Positions 7,283 to 15,739 are shown, counted from the first letter of the stretch. The stretch is DNA of 31,132 bases from Bacillota bacterium (GCA_023404345.1 JAEYCB010000006.1:1-31132); one strand, 5' to 3'. Made by a program: numbers and translations. Notes: generated by a model from the letters alone, not told the origin.

Positions 7283-8614
7283 ATGGCCAAGCCGCTGGTG
7301 GCCATCGTAGGCCGCCCGAACGTGGGCAAATCAACATTTTTCAACAAGATTGCGGGCCGGCGCATCTCCATCGTGGAGGATGTGCCGGGCGTGACGCGCG
7401 ACCGCGTGTACGCCGACGTGGAATGGATGGGCCGGCGTTTCAGCATGGTAGACACCGGCGGTCTGGATATGCGCAGCGAGGACGTGCTCCTCTCCCAGAT
7501 GCGGCGTCAGGCGGAAATCGCCATGGACACCGCCGATGTGATCTGCTTTTTTTGCGACGGACGCACAGGCCTGACTTCCGAGGACGAGGACGTGGCCAAT
7601 TACCTGCGCCGCACGCGCAAGCCGCTTCTGCTGGTGGTCAACAAAATGGACTATCAGGGTATGAGCGACCAGCTCTACGAATATTACAACCTGGGCTTGG
7701 GCGATCCCATCGCCATCAGCAGCACCAACATGCTGGGCCTGGGCGACCTTTTGGAGGAAATCGTCAAGCGCCTGCCCCCGCCCGCGCCCGATGAGGCCGA
7801 GGAGGAGGGGCATGTCATCCAACTGGCGTTGGTGGGCCGGCCCAACGTGGGCAAGAGCTCGCTGTGCAACCGGCTGCTGGGACAGGAACGCACCATGGTC
7901 AGCGACATCCCCGGCACCACGCGCGATGCCATCGATACCACCTTCACCGACGTGGACGGCACCCGCTACAACATCATTGATACTGCCGGCATGCGCAAGA
8001 AAAAGGCTGTGGAGGATGAAACGCTGGAACGCTACAGCGTGCTCCGCTCCATCGCTGCCATCGACCGCTGCGATGTAGCCCTGCTGCTCATCGATGCGCA
8101 GACCGGTGTGACCGAGCAGGATACCAAGATTGCCGGGCTTGTCCTCAGCGCTGGCAAGGCGGTGCTGGTGGCCGTCAACAAATGGGACGCTGTGGAAAAG
8201 GATACCAACACCATGAAGCAGTTCCGCAAGAGAATCTTGAGCGACCTCAAGTTTATGAGCTACGCGCCGGTGCTGTTTTTGTCTGCGCTTACGGGCCAGC
8301 GGGTGAATACCGTGCTCGCTGCCGTGAAGGCTGCCTATGAGCAGTATAGCCGCCGCATCCCCACGGGCGTGCTGAACGAGGCACTGGCCGACGCGCAGGC
8401 CAGCCTGCAGCCGCCTGTCTCCGGTGGCCGCCGGCTCAAGATCTATTACGCTACGCAGCAGAGCGCCTGCCCGCCGACGTTCGTGTTCTTCGTCAACAGC
8501 GAGGAGCTGATGCACTTCGCCTATGAGCGCTATTTGGAAAATCATCTGCGCAAGAGCTTCGGCTTCGAAGGCACGCCCATCCGTTTCATCCTCCGGGAAA
8601 AGACCAAGGACTGA
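7283..8614 (+). CDS. der: Ribosome-assembly GTPase Der (EngA)
   Basis: 443 residues, normal length. Two tandem GTPase domains: G1 GRPNVGKSTFFNKI near residue 10 with DTGG near 58 and NKMD near 118; second G1 GRPNVGKSSLCNRLLG near 183 with PGTTRD, DTAG near 233 and NKWD near 296. A KH-like C-terminal domain follows (about 355-443, ending FEGTPIRFILREKTKD). Der is an essential factor for maturation of the 50S subunit. AAGGAGG precedes the ATG. It is second in an operon with the DUF512 gene and is followed by a strong hairpin. Confidence 0.97.
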   Translation: MAKPLVAIVGRPNVGKSTFFNKIAGRRISIVEDVPGVTRDRVYADVEWMGRRFSMVDTGGLDMRSEDVLLSQMRRQAEIAMDTADVICFFCDGRTGLTSEDEDVANYLRRTRKPLLLVVNKMDYQGMSDQLYEYYNLGLGDPIAISSTNMLGLGDLLEEIVKRLPPPAPDEAEEEGHVIQLALVGRPNVGKSSLCNRLLGQERTMVSDIPGTTRDAIDTTFTDVDGTRYNIIDTAGMRKKKAVEDETLERYSVLRSIAAIDRCDVALLLIDAQTGVTEQDTKIAGLVLSAGKAVLVAVNKWDAVEKDTNTMKQFRKRILSDLKFMSYAPVLFLSALTGQRVNTVLAAVKAAYEQYSRRIPTGVLNEALADAQASLQPPVSGGRRLKIYYATQQSACPPTFVFFVNSEELMHFAYERYLENHLRKSFGFEGTPIRFILREKTKD

Positions 8615-8620
8615 TAAAAC

Positions 8621-8658
8621 AAGCGCCGCGCCGGAAATGCATCCGGCGCGGCGCTTTT
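8621..8658. terminator. Bidirectional terminator between der and the thioesterase gene
   Basis: Stem AAGCGCCGCGCCGG / CCGGCGCGGCGCTT with an 8-base loop, TTTT on the plus side and a TTGTTTTAT run on the minus side. It sits between convergent genes. Confidence 0.85.
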
Positions 8659-8663
8659 GTCCG

Positions 8664-9149
8664 TCAAACCCGTTTTTCCCGTTTGCGCTGGGCGCGGCGT
8701 TCCTTGCCGGCTTCAAAATCTGCCCGCTCGGCGCTTGTTTCAGGCGTCAGGCCCGGTACGCGCGCGGGGCGGCCGTCCGCACCGATGGCCACCATGGTCA
8801 GATAGGCGCGGTTGACCCGGCTGCGGTCATGCGGGCATTCAAGGTGTTCCACATAGGTGTCTACGCATACTTCCATGCTGGTGTTACCCACGTAGGTCAC
8901 GCGCCCCTGCAAAGTGACGGTATCGTTGATGTGGGCTGGAGCCAGAAATTCCAGGTGGTCCACAGCGGCGGTACGGGTTTCCATGCCGCTGTGGCGGCGT
9001 GAGACTACGCCAGCCACTACGTCGATCCACTGCATCAGGATTCCGCCAAAAAGCGTGTAGCTTCCGTTTACATCAGCGGGCATGACGATGTGCACCTGTT
9101 CGGTGCGGCTGGCGGATACGGGCTTGGAAGGGCGGATCGTTTCACTCAT
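8664..9149 (-). CDS. Acyl-CoA thioesterase, hotdog fold (YkhA/YciA-like)
   Basis: 161 residues. A single hotdog domain covers about residues 15-130: HIVMPADVNGSYTLFGGILMQWID has the NxxGxxFGG-like active-site pattern, and DHLEFLAPAHINDTVTL and YVGNTSMEVCVDTYVE follow. This group hydrolyses acyl-CoA esters in the cytosol; chain length cannot be told. The C-terminus is a highly charged tail (AERADFEAGKERRAQRKREKR). The ATG at 9149 has AAAGGAGG about 10 bases upstream and overlaps the end of the glycosyltransferase-like gene by 8 bases, so translation is probably coupled. Confidence 0.85.
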   Translation of the reverse strand: MSETIRPSKPVSASRTEQVHIVMPADVNGSYTLFGGILMQWIDVVAGVVSRRHSGMETRTAAVDHLEFLAPAHINDTVTLQGRVTYVGNTSMEVCVDTYVEHLECPHDRSRVNRAYLTMVAIGADGRPARVPGLTPETSAERADFEAGKERRAQRKREKRV

Positions 9150-10782
9150 GGGTTGAATTTCCTCCTTTGAAGGCAGGTTTTTGGGGCGGCGGAAGCAGCA
9201 CCGGCTCCGCCAGAGATGAAAGCAGCGCGCGCAGGCGCGCGCCCAGCAGCTCCGGAGCAAAGGCGGTCAGAAACAACAGCCGCCGTCGCGGCATGGGGTG
9301 AAGGGCAAACAGGTCCGGCGCCTCGTCAATCAAACGGGTCCAGAGCACCTCCTCGCTCCATCCGCGCTTGAGCTCTGCGTCCAGTTGTGTCAGGGCCTTG
9401 GTGCGGCTGCACAGCCGCCTCAGCAGATCTACCGGGGTTACTATGAAGCTGGGGTCCGGCACGCCGTCCACCGTAGCCAGGTGGATACGGTCGTCCATCA
9501 GCTTGCCAAAGGAAGACACCGCTTCCGAGCATATGGGATGGGGAAGAATGTCCATATCTACCCAGGCGGCGTGCGTAAATTCGGGCCTGCGGCTGGCAGC
9601 CCGAAGCATCAAGAGGGGTTTGCTGCGCCGGAAATGATCCGTAGGGCTCATGCCCATCCCCAGCAGGGAGCGGGGCAGCACCGCGTTGTCCGGATAGCTT
9701 TGCGTGTTGGGAAAGCTTGCGCGCAAAAGCCGCTCTTGCGCGCCGCCTGTATAAAGCAAAAGCGGCAGGCTTTCCACCGCCTTGAGAAAGCCAAAACGCA
9801 GGATATAGGCCGCTACGGGCCGCCGGGGGCTAGGCAGGTCTATAAAGGCGGTCACCAGCAGGGGCATGTAGCGTTCGCTCAGACGCATGCGGGTGGCACG
9901 GGCGTGTTGTGCAAGCCTGAGCCTGCGCGGCAGGCGCTGGGGATAGGTGTTTTCTACGCCGAATAGCCCCCAGGTGGTGCGCACGCCGGCCCGCCGCTGA
10001 TCGTAGCGAAAGCCCGCCAACTGCTCAAAGCGGCTGAGTGTGGTGCCGGGCAGCGCATCGGGTACGGGGCGACGAAGCCACCGCCGGGGCGGCTCGGCAA
10101 GCGGCCATAGGGGCGCGTCCGGCAGGGCGTAGACCGAAAATCCCGCCACATATGCTGCAATGGACAGCGTAGACAGGGCAGGCTCCGCCTTTTGCAAAAA
10201 GCTCACCGGGCCAAACAGCAGCGCCGGGTCCACTGCAAGCGTATGTACAGGCAACGTGGCGCACACCAACGGCAGCCCCCGCACGATTTGGACGGCATTA
10301 TCCTCAAAGTGGTCGGCCAGGGCCGGCAGGCAGGCTTCCGCTTCCACTGAGGGGCGCGGAAGTGGCGCCATTCCCCGCGCCGCGCGGTCGTATACGCGGG
10401 TATCGGCATCCGGGTCCGCCATGGGCGCCGGAACACTCTCCACCGGCGGACTAATGGAGGCGGAAAGCAGCGCGGCCTGTTGTGAAACGCGCCTGAAGGC
10501 ATCGTAGAGCCGTGCATCCCATTTGGGGGCAAAGCCATGCGCGCCCATCAGGTGTAAAAAATACGTTTCGTCGGTCAGCAGGGACAGCGCGGCTTCCAGC
10601 GGTTCTTCGCCGGAATAGAACAACACGTCCTCATCGAAAAACGCTTCCCGATACGCCTCCGGCACAGCAAAGCGCAGGCCCGTGGGGCGTGCCGCCGCCG
10701 CTAGGGCCCGTTGCGCGGTTTGTACCGCCTCCATCCCATCGGTCAGCGAGGATAGAACTACCAGCATTCGCGGAGCCAGCAC
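9142..10782 (-). CDS. Putative two-part glycosyltransferase with C-terminal HtrL/YibB-like domain
   Basis: 546 residues, no signal peptide or clear membrane segment. The N-terminus (LVVLSSLTDGMEAVQTAQRAL, then HLMGAHGFAPKWDARLYDAF near residue 80) recalls degenerate GT2/GT60-like transferases. A proline- and alanine-rich linker lies at about 108-145. The C-terminal part from about 310 (MPLLVTAFIDLPSPRRP, YILRFGFLKAVESLPLLLYT) resembles HtrL/YibB proteins, and HAAWVDMDILPHP near 405 carries a DxD-like motif expected in a GT-A fold. Both assignments rest on motif likeness only. The start is GTG with AAAGGAGG 9 bases upstream. It faces capFG across a shared promoter region, which fits a role in surface polysaccharide. 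It is followed by an overlapping thioesterase gene. Confidence 0.55.
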   Translation of the reverse strand: MLAPRMLVVLSSLTDGMEAVQTAQRALAAAARPTGLRFAVPEAYREAFFDEDVLFYSGEEPLEAALSLLTDETYFLHLMGAHGFAPKWDARLYDAFRRVSQQAALLSASISPPVESVPAPMADPDADTRVYDRAARGMAPLPRPSVEAEACLPALADHFEDNAVQIVRGLPLVCATLPVHTLAVDPALLFGPVSFLQKAEPALSTLSIAAYVAGFSVYALPDAPLWPLAEPPRRWLRRPVPDALPGTTLSRFEQLAGFRYDQRRAGVRTTWGLFGVENTYPQRLPRRLRLAQHARATRMRLSERYMPLLVTAFIDLPSPRRPVAAYILRFGFLKAVESLPLLLYTGGAQERLLRASFPNTQSYPDNAVLPRSLLGMGMSPTDHFRRSKPLLMLRAASRRPEFTHAAWVDMDILPHPICSEAVSSFGKLMDDRIHLATVDGVPDPSFIVTPVDLLRRLCSRTKALTQLDAELKRGWSEEVLWTRLIDEAPDLFALHPMPRRRLLFLTAFAPELLGARLRALLSSLAEPVLLPPPQKPAFKGGNSTHE

Positions 10783-10818
10783 CGCGCACGTCCTCCTTTA
10801 CAGGCAATGAATGGTTTC

Positions 10819-10847
10819 ATTATAGGGCATGGCCGTGCGCCCGTCAA
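10819..10847 (-). promoter_or_regulatory. Promoter of the glycosyltransferase-thioesterase operon
   Basis: Minus-strand TTGACG (10842-10847) and perfect TATAAT (10819-10824) with a 17-base spacer. Confidence 0.7.
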
Positions 10848-10854
10848 CAACACG

Positions 10855-10883
10855 TTGACAGCCGGGGCCTGGCCTGATAAGAT
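10855..10883 (+). promoter_or_regulatory. Promoter of capF-capG
   Basis: Perfect TTGACA (10855-10860) and TAAGAT (10878-10883) with a 17-base spacer. Its -35 box is 7 bases from that of the divergent promoter; together they form GTCAAC-N5-GTTGAC (10843-10859). Confidence 0.65.
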
Positions 10884-10930
10884 GAACGCGGAAGGCCCTG
10901 TGCGGGCCCGACGCAAGGAGGCGAATGCAC

Positions 10931-12067
10931 ATGCGCATCATGATCACCGGAGCAGGCGGCTTTATGGGCCGCAATCTGTGTGAGGTTCTTCGGGAACAAC
11001 GACCCGAGGATACGCTGGACCTGATAGATCTTGCTACGCCGCGCCAGACGCTGGAGTCTGCTGCTGCGGAAGCGGACTTTGTATTCCACCTGGCGGGCGT
11101 GAACCGGCCGCAGGACCCGGACGATTTTATGCGGGGAAACGGCGATTTCACCCTGGAATTGACGGCTATGCTGGAGCAGGGCAAAAGGCCGCCCATGGTG
11201 CTGGCCAGCTCGATTCAGGCCGCGCTGGACAACCCCTACGGGGCCAGCAAGCGCGCTGCCGAGGACGCGGTGGCCGCCTATGCGCGCCGCTGTGGAACGC
11301 GCGCGTATCTCTACCGCCTGCCCAACGTGTTTGGCAAGTGGAGCCGACCCAACTACAACAGCGTGGTAGCCACCTTCTGCCACAACATTGCGCGCGGCCT
11401 GCCCATCACGGTCAATGATCCGGCGGCGCAGGTGCCGCTGGTCTATATTGACGACGTGACGGCGGAATTTGTGCGTGCCCTGGAGGGCGTATCCCTGCCT
11501 GAGGCGGAGGGACGCTATGCCGTCAAACCCGAATACCGCATCACCGTGGGTGATCTGGCGGCGATGCTGGGCCGCTTCCGCGACATGCGGGACCGCCTGG
11601 AGTGCCCCGACCAGTCCGATCTACTTACGGCCAAACTCTACGCCACTTATTTGAGCTTTTTGCCTCCGGAGGACTTTGCACGTCCCACGATCACCCATAC
11701 CGATGCAAGGGGTTCATTTACGGAGCTTTTGCATCTGGGCGGCCACGGGCAGGTGAGCGTGAACGTCTCCCGCCCGCATATCACCAAGGGCGAGCACTGG
11801 CATCATACCAAGCATGAAAAGTTTGTGGTGCTCAGCGGCGAAGGCGTCATCCGTTTCCGTAAGCCCGGTGATGCGACGGTGATTTCCTACCGGGTGTCGG
11901 GCAATGCCCCGCAGGTGGTGGATATCCCACCCGGATACACCCACAATATCGAAAACACTGGCGATACCGACATGATCACCCTGATGTGGGCCAACGAATG
12001 CTTCGACCCCGCCCGGCCCGATACCATTCGCCTGCCCGTGGAGGCGCCAAAGGAGGAAGCGAAATGA
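10931..12067 (+). CDS. capF: CapF/WbjC: NADPH-dependent reductase with C-terminal cupin (UDP-L-FucNAc pathway)
   Basis: 378 residues. An extended SDR domain covers about 1-245: GAGGFMGRNL nucleotide-binding motif at the start, HLAGVNRP near 55, and YGASK with the catalytic Tyr and Lys near 103. A C-terminal cupin domain covers about 255-375 (HWHHTKHEKFVVLSGEGVIRFR with metal-ligand histidines). CapF epimerises and reduces the CapE product to make UDP-N-acetyl-L-pneumosamine (talosamine) or a close precursor. Two starts are possible. AAGGAGG at 10915-10921 is only 3 bases from ATG 10925 but 9 bases from ATG 10931, so 10931 is preferred. The stop overlaps capG as ATGA. No capE partner is seen in the window. 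Confidence 0.88.
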   Translation: MRIMITGAGGFMGRNLCEVLREQRPEDTLDLIDLATPRQTLESAAAEADFVFHLAGVNRPQDPDDFMRGNGDFTLELTAMLEQGKRPPMVLASSIQAALDNPYGASKRAAEDAVAAYARRCGTRAYLYRLPNVFGKWSRPNYNSVVATFCHNIARGLPITVNDPAAQVPLVYIDDVTAEFVRALEGVSLPEAEGRYAVKPEYRITVGDLAAMLGRFRDMRDRLECPDQSDLLTAKLYATYLSFLPPEDFARPTITHTDARGSFTELLHLGGHGQVSVNVSRPHITKGEHWHHTKHEKFVVLSGEGVIRFRKPGDATVISYRVSGNAPQVVDIPPGYTHNIENTGDTDMITLMWANECFDPARPDTIRLPVEAPKEEAK

Positions 12068-13194
12068 CCCGCAAGCTCAAGCTCATGACCGTGCTGGGAA
12101 CACGGCCGGAGATTATCCGTCTGTCCGCGGTGATGCGTTGTGCTGACCGCTATTTTGACCATGTGGTGGTGCATACCGGCCAGAATTATGACCCTGCTCT
12201 CAATGAGGTATTTTTCCGTGAATTGGGCCTTAGGAATCCCGATTTCTACCTGGATGCTGTGGGCGCGGACCTGGGTGAAACCATGGGCAACATCATCGCC
12301 AAAAGCTATAAGGTGATGGTGCGTGAGCGGCCCGACGCCGTGCTTATTTTAGGCGATACCAATTCCGCCCTCTCGGCCATCTCTGCCAAGCGCCTGAAAA
12401 TTCCCATCTTCCACATGGAGGCGGGCAACCGCTGCTGGGATTGGAACGTGAGCGAGATGATCAACCGCAAAATCGTCGATCACATCAGCGATATCAATCT
12501 GCCTTACACGGAAAATAGCCGCCGATACCTGCTGAGCGAGGGCATTGATGGCAAAACCATCTTCGTGACCGGGTCACCCATGCGAGAGGTGCTGGAAAGC
12601 CACCGGGAACAGATCGCGCAAAGCGATGCGCTTAGCCGCCTGGGGCTGGAAAAGGAGCGCTACATCCTTGTCAGCGCCCACCGCGAGGAAAACATCGACA
12701 TTGAGGAAAACTTCCTATCCCTGATGCAGGCCATCAATCACATGGCCGAGGTCTATCAGGTGCCGGTCATCTACTCCACCCATCCGCGCAGCATGAAGTT
12801 TATCCAGCAGCGGCATTTTCAGTTTCATCCGCTGGTCAGGAACCTTACCCCGTTTGGTTTCTTCGATTACAACTGTCTGCAGATGAACAGCCTGGTGGTC
12901 CTCAGCGACAGCGGCACCCTCAGCGAGGAAAGCGCCATGCTCGGCTTCTGCGGGGTCCTGATCCGTACCTCCACCGAGCGGCCCGAGGTGCTGGACAAGG
13001 GCACGGTGGTTATCGGCGGCATCACGCAGAAAAGCGTGGAGCAGGCGGCGGAGCTGGCCATTGTCATGCAGCGCGCCGGCGAACCCCGTGCCATGCCCGC
13101 TGACTACCAGGATACCAACGTAAGCGTCAAGGTGATCAAGCTGATACAAAGCTACACGCCCATTGTGAATCAGACCGTGTGGCTGAAACGTTGA
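12064..13194 (+). CDS. capG: CapG/WbjD-type UDP-N-acetylhexosamine 2-epimerase
   Basis: 376 residues, GT-B-fold epimerase of the UDP-GlcNAc 2-epimerase family. Motifs: VLGTRPEIIRLSAVM at the N-terminus, GDTNSALSA near 98, HMEAGNRCWDWNVSEMINRK near 118, SAHREENID near 210 and LSDSGTLSEES near 280. The HMEAGNRC-W-D form fits the WbjD branch, which makes the last 2-epimerisation to UDP-N-acetyl-L-fucosamine, rather than the GlcNAc/ManNAc enzyme. Start ATG 12064 follows AAAGGAGG and overlaps the capF stop by 4 bases. UDP-L-FucNAc feeds capsule or other surface glycans, possibly used by the divergent glycosyltransferase. Confidence 0.88.
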   Translation: MTRKLKLMTVLGTRPEIIRLSAVMRCADRYFDHVVVHTGQNYDPALNEVFFRELGLRNPDFYLDAVGADLGETMGNIIAKSYKVMVRERPDAVLILGDTNSALSAISAKRLKIPIFHMEAGNRCWDWNVSEMINRKIVDHISDINLPYTENSRRYLLSEGIDGKTIFVTGSPMREVLESHREQIAQSDALSRLGLEKERYILVSAHREENIDIEENFLSLMQAINHMAEVYQVPVIYSTHPRSMKFIQQRHFQFHPLVRNLTPFGFFDYNCLQMNSLVVLSDSGTLSEESAMLGFCGVLIRTSTERPEVLDKGTVVIGGITQKSVEQAAELAIVMQRAGEPRAMPADYQDTNVSVKVIKLIQSYTPIVNQTVWLKR

Positions 13195-13247
13195 AACGCC
13201 TTTTCAGACACTTCATCCCCCGGAGTATGGCTTTTACTGGCATGGGG

Positions 13248-13277
13248 ATGACAATAGGCCCCTGATTGCGTTATACT
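13248..13277 (+). promoter_or_regulatory. Promoter of the secreted-protein gene
   Basis: ATGACA (13248-13253) and TATACT (13272-13277) with an 18-base spacer, about 60 bases before the ATG. Confidence 0.55.
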
Positions 13278-13335
13278 GTATATGCCAACCAAGGGAGGCA
13301 TCAAACCCCATAGAAAATACAAGGAGGATTCGTTT

Positions 13336-14790
13336 ATGACCCGCAAGCTGATAACCACCCTGTTGTGCCTGATACTGGCTGTGGCGCTTCCGCTGGCGAC
13401 GCTGGCCGATACCCGGCATACGCTTACTATCCTCCCCGGCGACGACCTGGCGGTAATTCCCGCACTTGAGGACCTTTGTGACGCGCTGTCCGTTACCCTG
13501 ACCACAGGGGAAAAGTCCGGCGGACTAACGCTTGGTATTAGCGGTGAGGATGTTGCGACCATCGCCATGGGCGCGGACAGCACCGGTCTGTATGTGCAGT
13601 CCAACCTGCTTAGCGACGATGTGCTGTATCTCACCTGGGACGACGGCTTTGCCTTTATTGCCGATCAGCTGAAGGAAGCGGTCAAGCAAGAGGCTGAGGC
13701 CAACGACACCGAGGTGGACCAGGACACGCTGGATACCATTGAAACAATTCTGTCTGTTTACAAAAGCCAGATTGTAACGGCGCTGAGCGCAGGCGGTCTG
13801 GCTGCCAAGACCTCCATCACCGCTAATCTGGATGAGGCCAGGGCCATGGTGCAGCAGGTTTTCCGGGATAGCCCTGATCTTGCTGAAATCTACGACGATC
13901 TGTTTGACAAGATTGTTGTGGAAGAAGGCGAATTCGTCGATCCTGAACGCGATACCGCTACTGCCCATCTGAGCCTGACGATGACGGGTGAGGATGTAGC
14001 CGCCATCTGCGATACGCAGTATATGCGCAGCATGATAGAGATGGCCTTGAAGGCAGAGCAGCCGGAGCTTGAAGGCCAGGAGCTGACAAGTGCGGTTAAC
14101 GAGGCCGTGAAAATGGTACGCAGCATCTATGAAAGCAGCGGCCTCAGCTTAGTGTACAATATCTATACCGCCGATGAGGGCAATACCCTTGTAGCCATGG
14201 ACATGGGCATGGAAATGAGCGTGGCGGAAGAGGAAGAAACGCAGAAAATCGCCTTTAATTTCAACTACGATCGCCTTACCGGAAACAGTGGCGTGAACCA
14301 CTGTGCAGATGTGAGCATCAATGCCAACGATGAGATGATGGGCTTGATAACGTTCCAGCTCAAACAAGGCAGGGATGGCGTAAGCGACGGTTATCTGGCC
14401 ATGCTGGCGGCGCAGCAGCAGATTACCCTGACCTACCATGCTGAAAACCAGGGTAACGACCGTGTGCGCACTTTGAACCTGTATAACCGCGGAAACGCCG
14501 CCGCCATCATCGAGCCTGCCGCGTCCGATCGGCCCATCATCGGCTTCCAGCTGATTTCCGGCCCTGCCGAGGACAGCGTGCTGGATGAGATTGACGGCGC
14601 TACCGGAGAGACGGCTTTGAATGTTATGAAACTGTCTGCTGAGGAGCTCGGGTCTCTGGCGGTTGATATTCAAACCCGCGCGACGCAGGTGCTTTTCACT
14701 GCCATGAGCAAATTGCCTGCCAGTGTGACCCAGCTTTTGATGGAGGGCAGCAGTTCCGTTACGACGGAAACCGAGTCCATGCAGGAGTGA
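13336..14790 (+). CDS. Large secreted protein of unknown function
   Basis: 484 residues. A signal peptide lies at about 1-24 (MTRKLITTLLCLILAVALPLATLADT), probably cut by signal peptidase I after LADT or nearby. The mature protein is strongly acidic, rich in Asp, Glu, Ala and Thr, and alternates beta-strand-like stretches (LTLGISGEDVATIAMG, TAHLSLTMTGEDVAAI) with helical ones (DQLKEAVKQEAEAND, LDTIETILSVYKSQIV). SGEDVATI and TGEDVAAI recur about 150 residues apart, hinting at two related halves. There is no C-terminal anchor, sorting motif or cysteine pair pattern. I do not recognise a family. AAGGAGG lies 8 bases before ATG 13336, which places the signal peptide at the N-terminus. It is monocistronic, with its own promoter and terminator. 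Confidence 0.75.
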   Translation: MTRKLITTLLCLILAVALPLATLADTRHTLTILPGDDLAVIPALEDLCDALSVTLTTGEKSGGLTLGISGEDVATIAMGADSTGLYVQSNLLSDDVLYLTWDDGFAFIADQLKEAVKQEAEANDTEVDQDTLDTIETILSVYKSQIVTALSAGGLAAKTSITANLDEARAMVQQVFRDSPDLAEIYDDLFDKIVVEEGEFVDPERDTATAHLSLTMTGEDVAAICDTQYMRSMIEMALKAEQPELEGQELTSAVNEAVKMVRSIYESSGLSLVYNIYTADEGNTLVAMDMGMEMSVAEEEETQKIAFNFNYDRLTGNSGVNHCADVSINANDEMMGLITFQLKQGRDGVSDGYLAMLAAQQQITLTYHAENQGNDRVRTLNLYNRGNAAAIIEPAASDRPIIGFQLISGPAEDSVLDEIDGATGETALNVMKLSAEELGSLAVDIQTRATQVLFTAMSKLPASVTQLLMEGSSSVTTETESMQE

Positions 14791-14827
14791 TTCTATCTCA
14801 AAGGATAGGCCCTTCTAAGGCATTTTT

Positions 14828-14866
14828 GCGCAGGAGACATGACCGAAGTCATGTCTCCTGCGCTTT
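14828..14866 (+). terminator. Terminator of the secreted-protein gene
   Basis: Perfect 16 bp stem GCGCAGGAGACATGAC / GTCATGTCTCCTGCGC with a CGAA tetraloop, T runs on both flanks. Confidence 0.85.
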
Positions 14867-14928
14867 CATTTGCCCTCCACTTCGGCTCTCTCCCACGATA
14901 GGGGATAGGCGATAAACATGTACGCACC

Positions 14929-14972
14929 AAAAAGCCGGAGGAACGCTTCTTAAATAAGCGTTTCTCCGGCTT
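14929..14972 (-). terminator. Terminator of plsY
   Basis: Stem of about 15 bp with one G-T wobble (AAGCCGGAGAAACGCTT on the minus strand) and a 7-8 base loop, followed on the minus strand by CTTTTTGG, 14 bases after the plsY stop. Confidence 0.8.
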
Positions 14973-14985
14973 GCAGCATCTCGAG

Positions 14986-15609
14986 TTATTTCGCCTTCTG
15001 TCCGATGCGGTTTTCGGTGCCGCTGAGCAGGCGTTGGATATTGGTGCGGTGCCGCCATACGCACATGACAAACAGCAGCACCGTAAACAGACACGTGACC
15101 CACTGCCCCCAATGGGCGATGCACATCAGCACCATATAGCAAAGCAGCATTGTCATGCTGCCGAGGCTGATGAAGCGCGTCAGGGCAATCACCGCCAGAC
15201 AGACTACAATGGCAATTGCACCCCACAGGGGATCTACAAAAAACACCACAGCCGCCGAGCAGGCCACGCCCTTGCCGCCCTTAAAGCCATAAAACACCGG
15301 CCAGTTGTGTCCAATGATGGCAAACAATCCGGCCAGCATCATGCCGAAACGTGCAATGCCGAAGGTGGTCCCCGGCAAAATCAGACTGCCGATCCAGCAG
15401 GCCAGCGCGGCTTTGAGAAAATCGCCCAAGAAGGTGATCAGCCCGCTTTTGAGTCCCATCACGCGCAGCACGTTGCTCGCGCCAGTGTTCTTGCTACCGC
15501 GGTTTCGGATATCTACGCCCTTTGCGCCTGATACCGTAAGCCCTGTGGAAAAGCACCCCAGCAGGTAGGCGATGGCGGCGACCAGCGCCGAAAGCAGGAT
15601 TTCTCGCAT
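14986..15609 (-). CDS. plsY: Acyl-phosphate:glycerol-3-phosphate acyltransferase PlsY
   Basis: 207 residues with about five membrane segments. The conserved loops are present: GSKNTGASNVLR near residue 38 (family GSxNxGAxNxxR), GHNWPVFYGFKGGKGVA near 100, and a further segment near 145. PlsY transfers the acyl group from acyl-phosphate to glycerol-3-phosphate, the first step of phospholipid synthesis, in the cytoplasmic membrane. The start at 15609 has GGAGGGG 6 bases upstream; an earlier in-frame ATG at 15648 lacks a site and would add a hydrophilic stretch before the first membrane helix. The gene is monocistronic. Confidence 0.95.
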   Translation of the reverse strand: MREILLSALVAAIAYLLGCFSTGLTVSGAKGVDIRNRGSKNTGASNVLRVMGLKSGLITFLGDFLKAALACWIGSLILPGTTFGIARFGMMLAGLFAIIGHNWPVFYGFKGGKGVACSAAVVFFVDPLWGAIAIVVCLAVIALTRFISLGSMTMLLCYMVLMCIAHWGQWVTCLFTVLLFVMCVWRHRTNIQRLLSGTENRIGQKAK

Positions 15610-15671
15610 ATGCCCCTCCGTCTGCGGCCCATGCCGCCCGTGATTCATTCTTCCCGATGCAAACCGCGATT

Positions 15672-15699
15672 ATTATAGCATAGCCAGACGAAAATGCAA
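15672..15699 (-). promoter_or_regulatory. Promoter of plsY
   Basis: Minus-strand TTGCAT (15694-15699) and perfect TATAAT (15672-15677) with a 16-base spacer. Confidence 0.6.
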
Positions 15700-15739
15700 A
15701 CCTGTCATTTTGGGCCTTTGGGCAAATACGTTTCGGCGC

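Noticed and set aside
6556..7455. 299-codon open frame antisense to the DUF512 gene and der start
   Set aside because: It spans two well supported genes on the other strand, with no ribosome binding site or family match.
7331..8716. 461-codon open frame antisense to der
   Set aside because: It mirrors der codon for codon in a GC-rich gene, has a His- and Gln-rich composition, no ribosome binding site and no recognisable domain, and runs across the terminator.
13214..13250. CATCCCC/GGGGATG pair after capG as a terminator
   Set aside because: The loop is 23 bases, the stem only 7 bp, there is no T tract, and the 3' arm overlaps the -35 box of the next gene.
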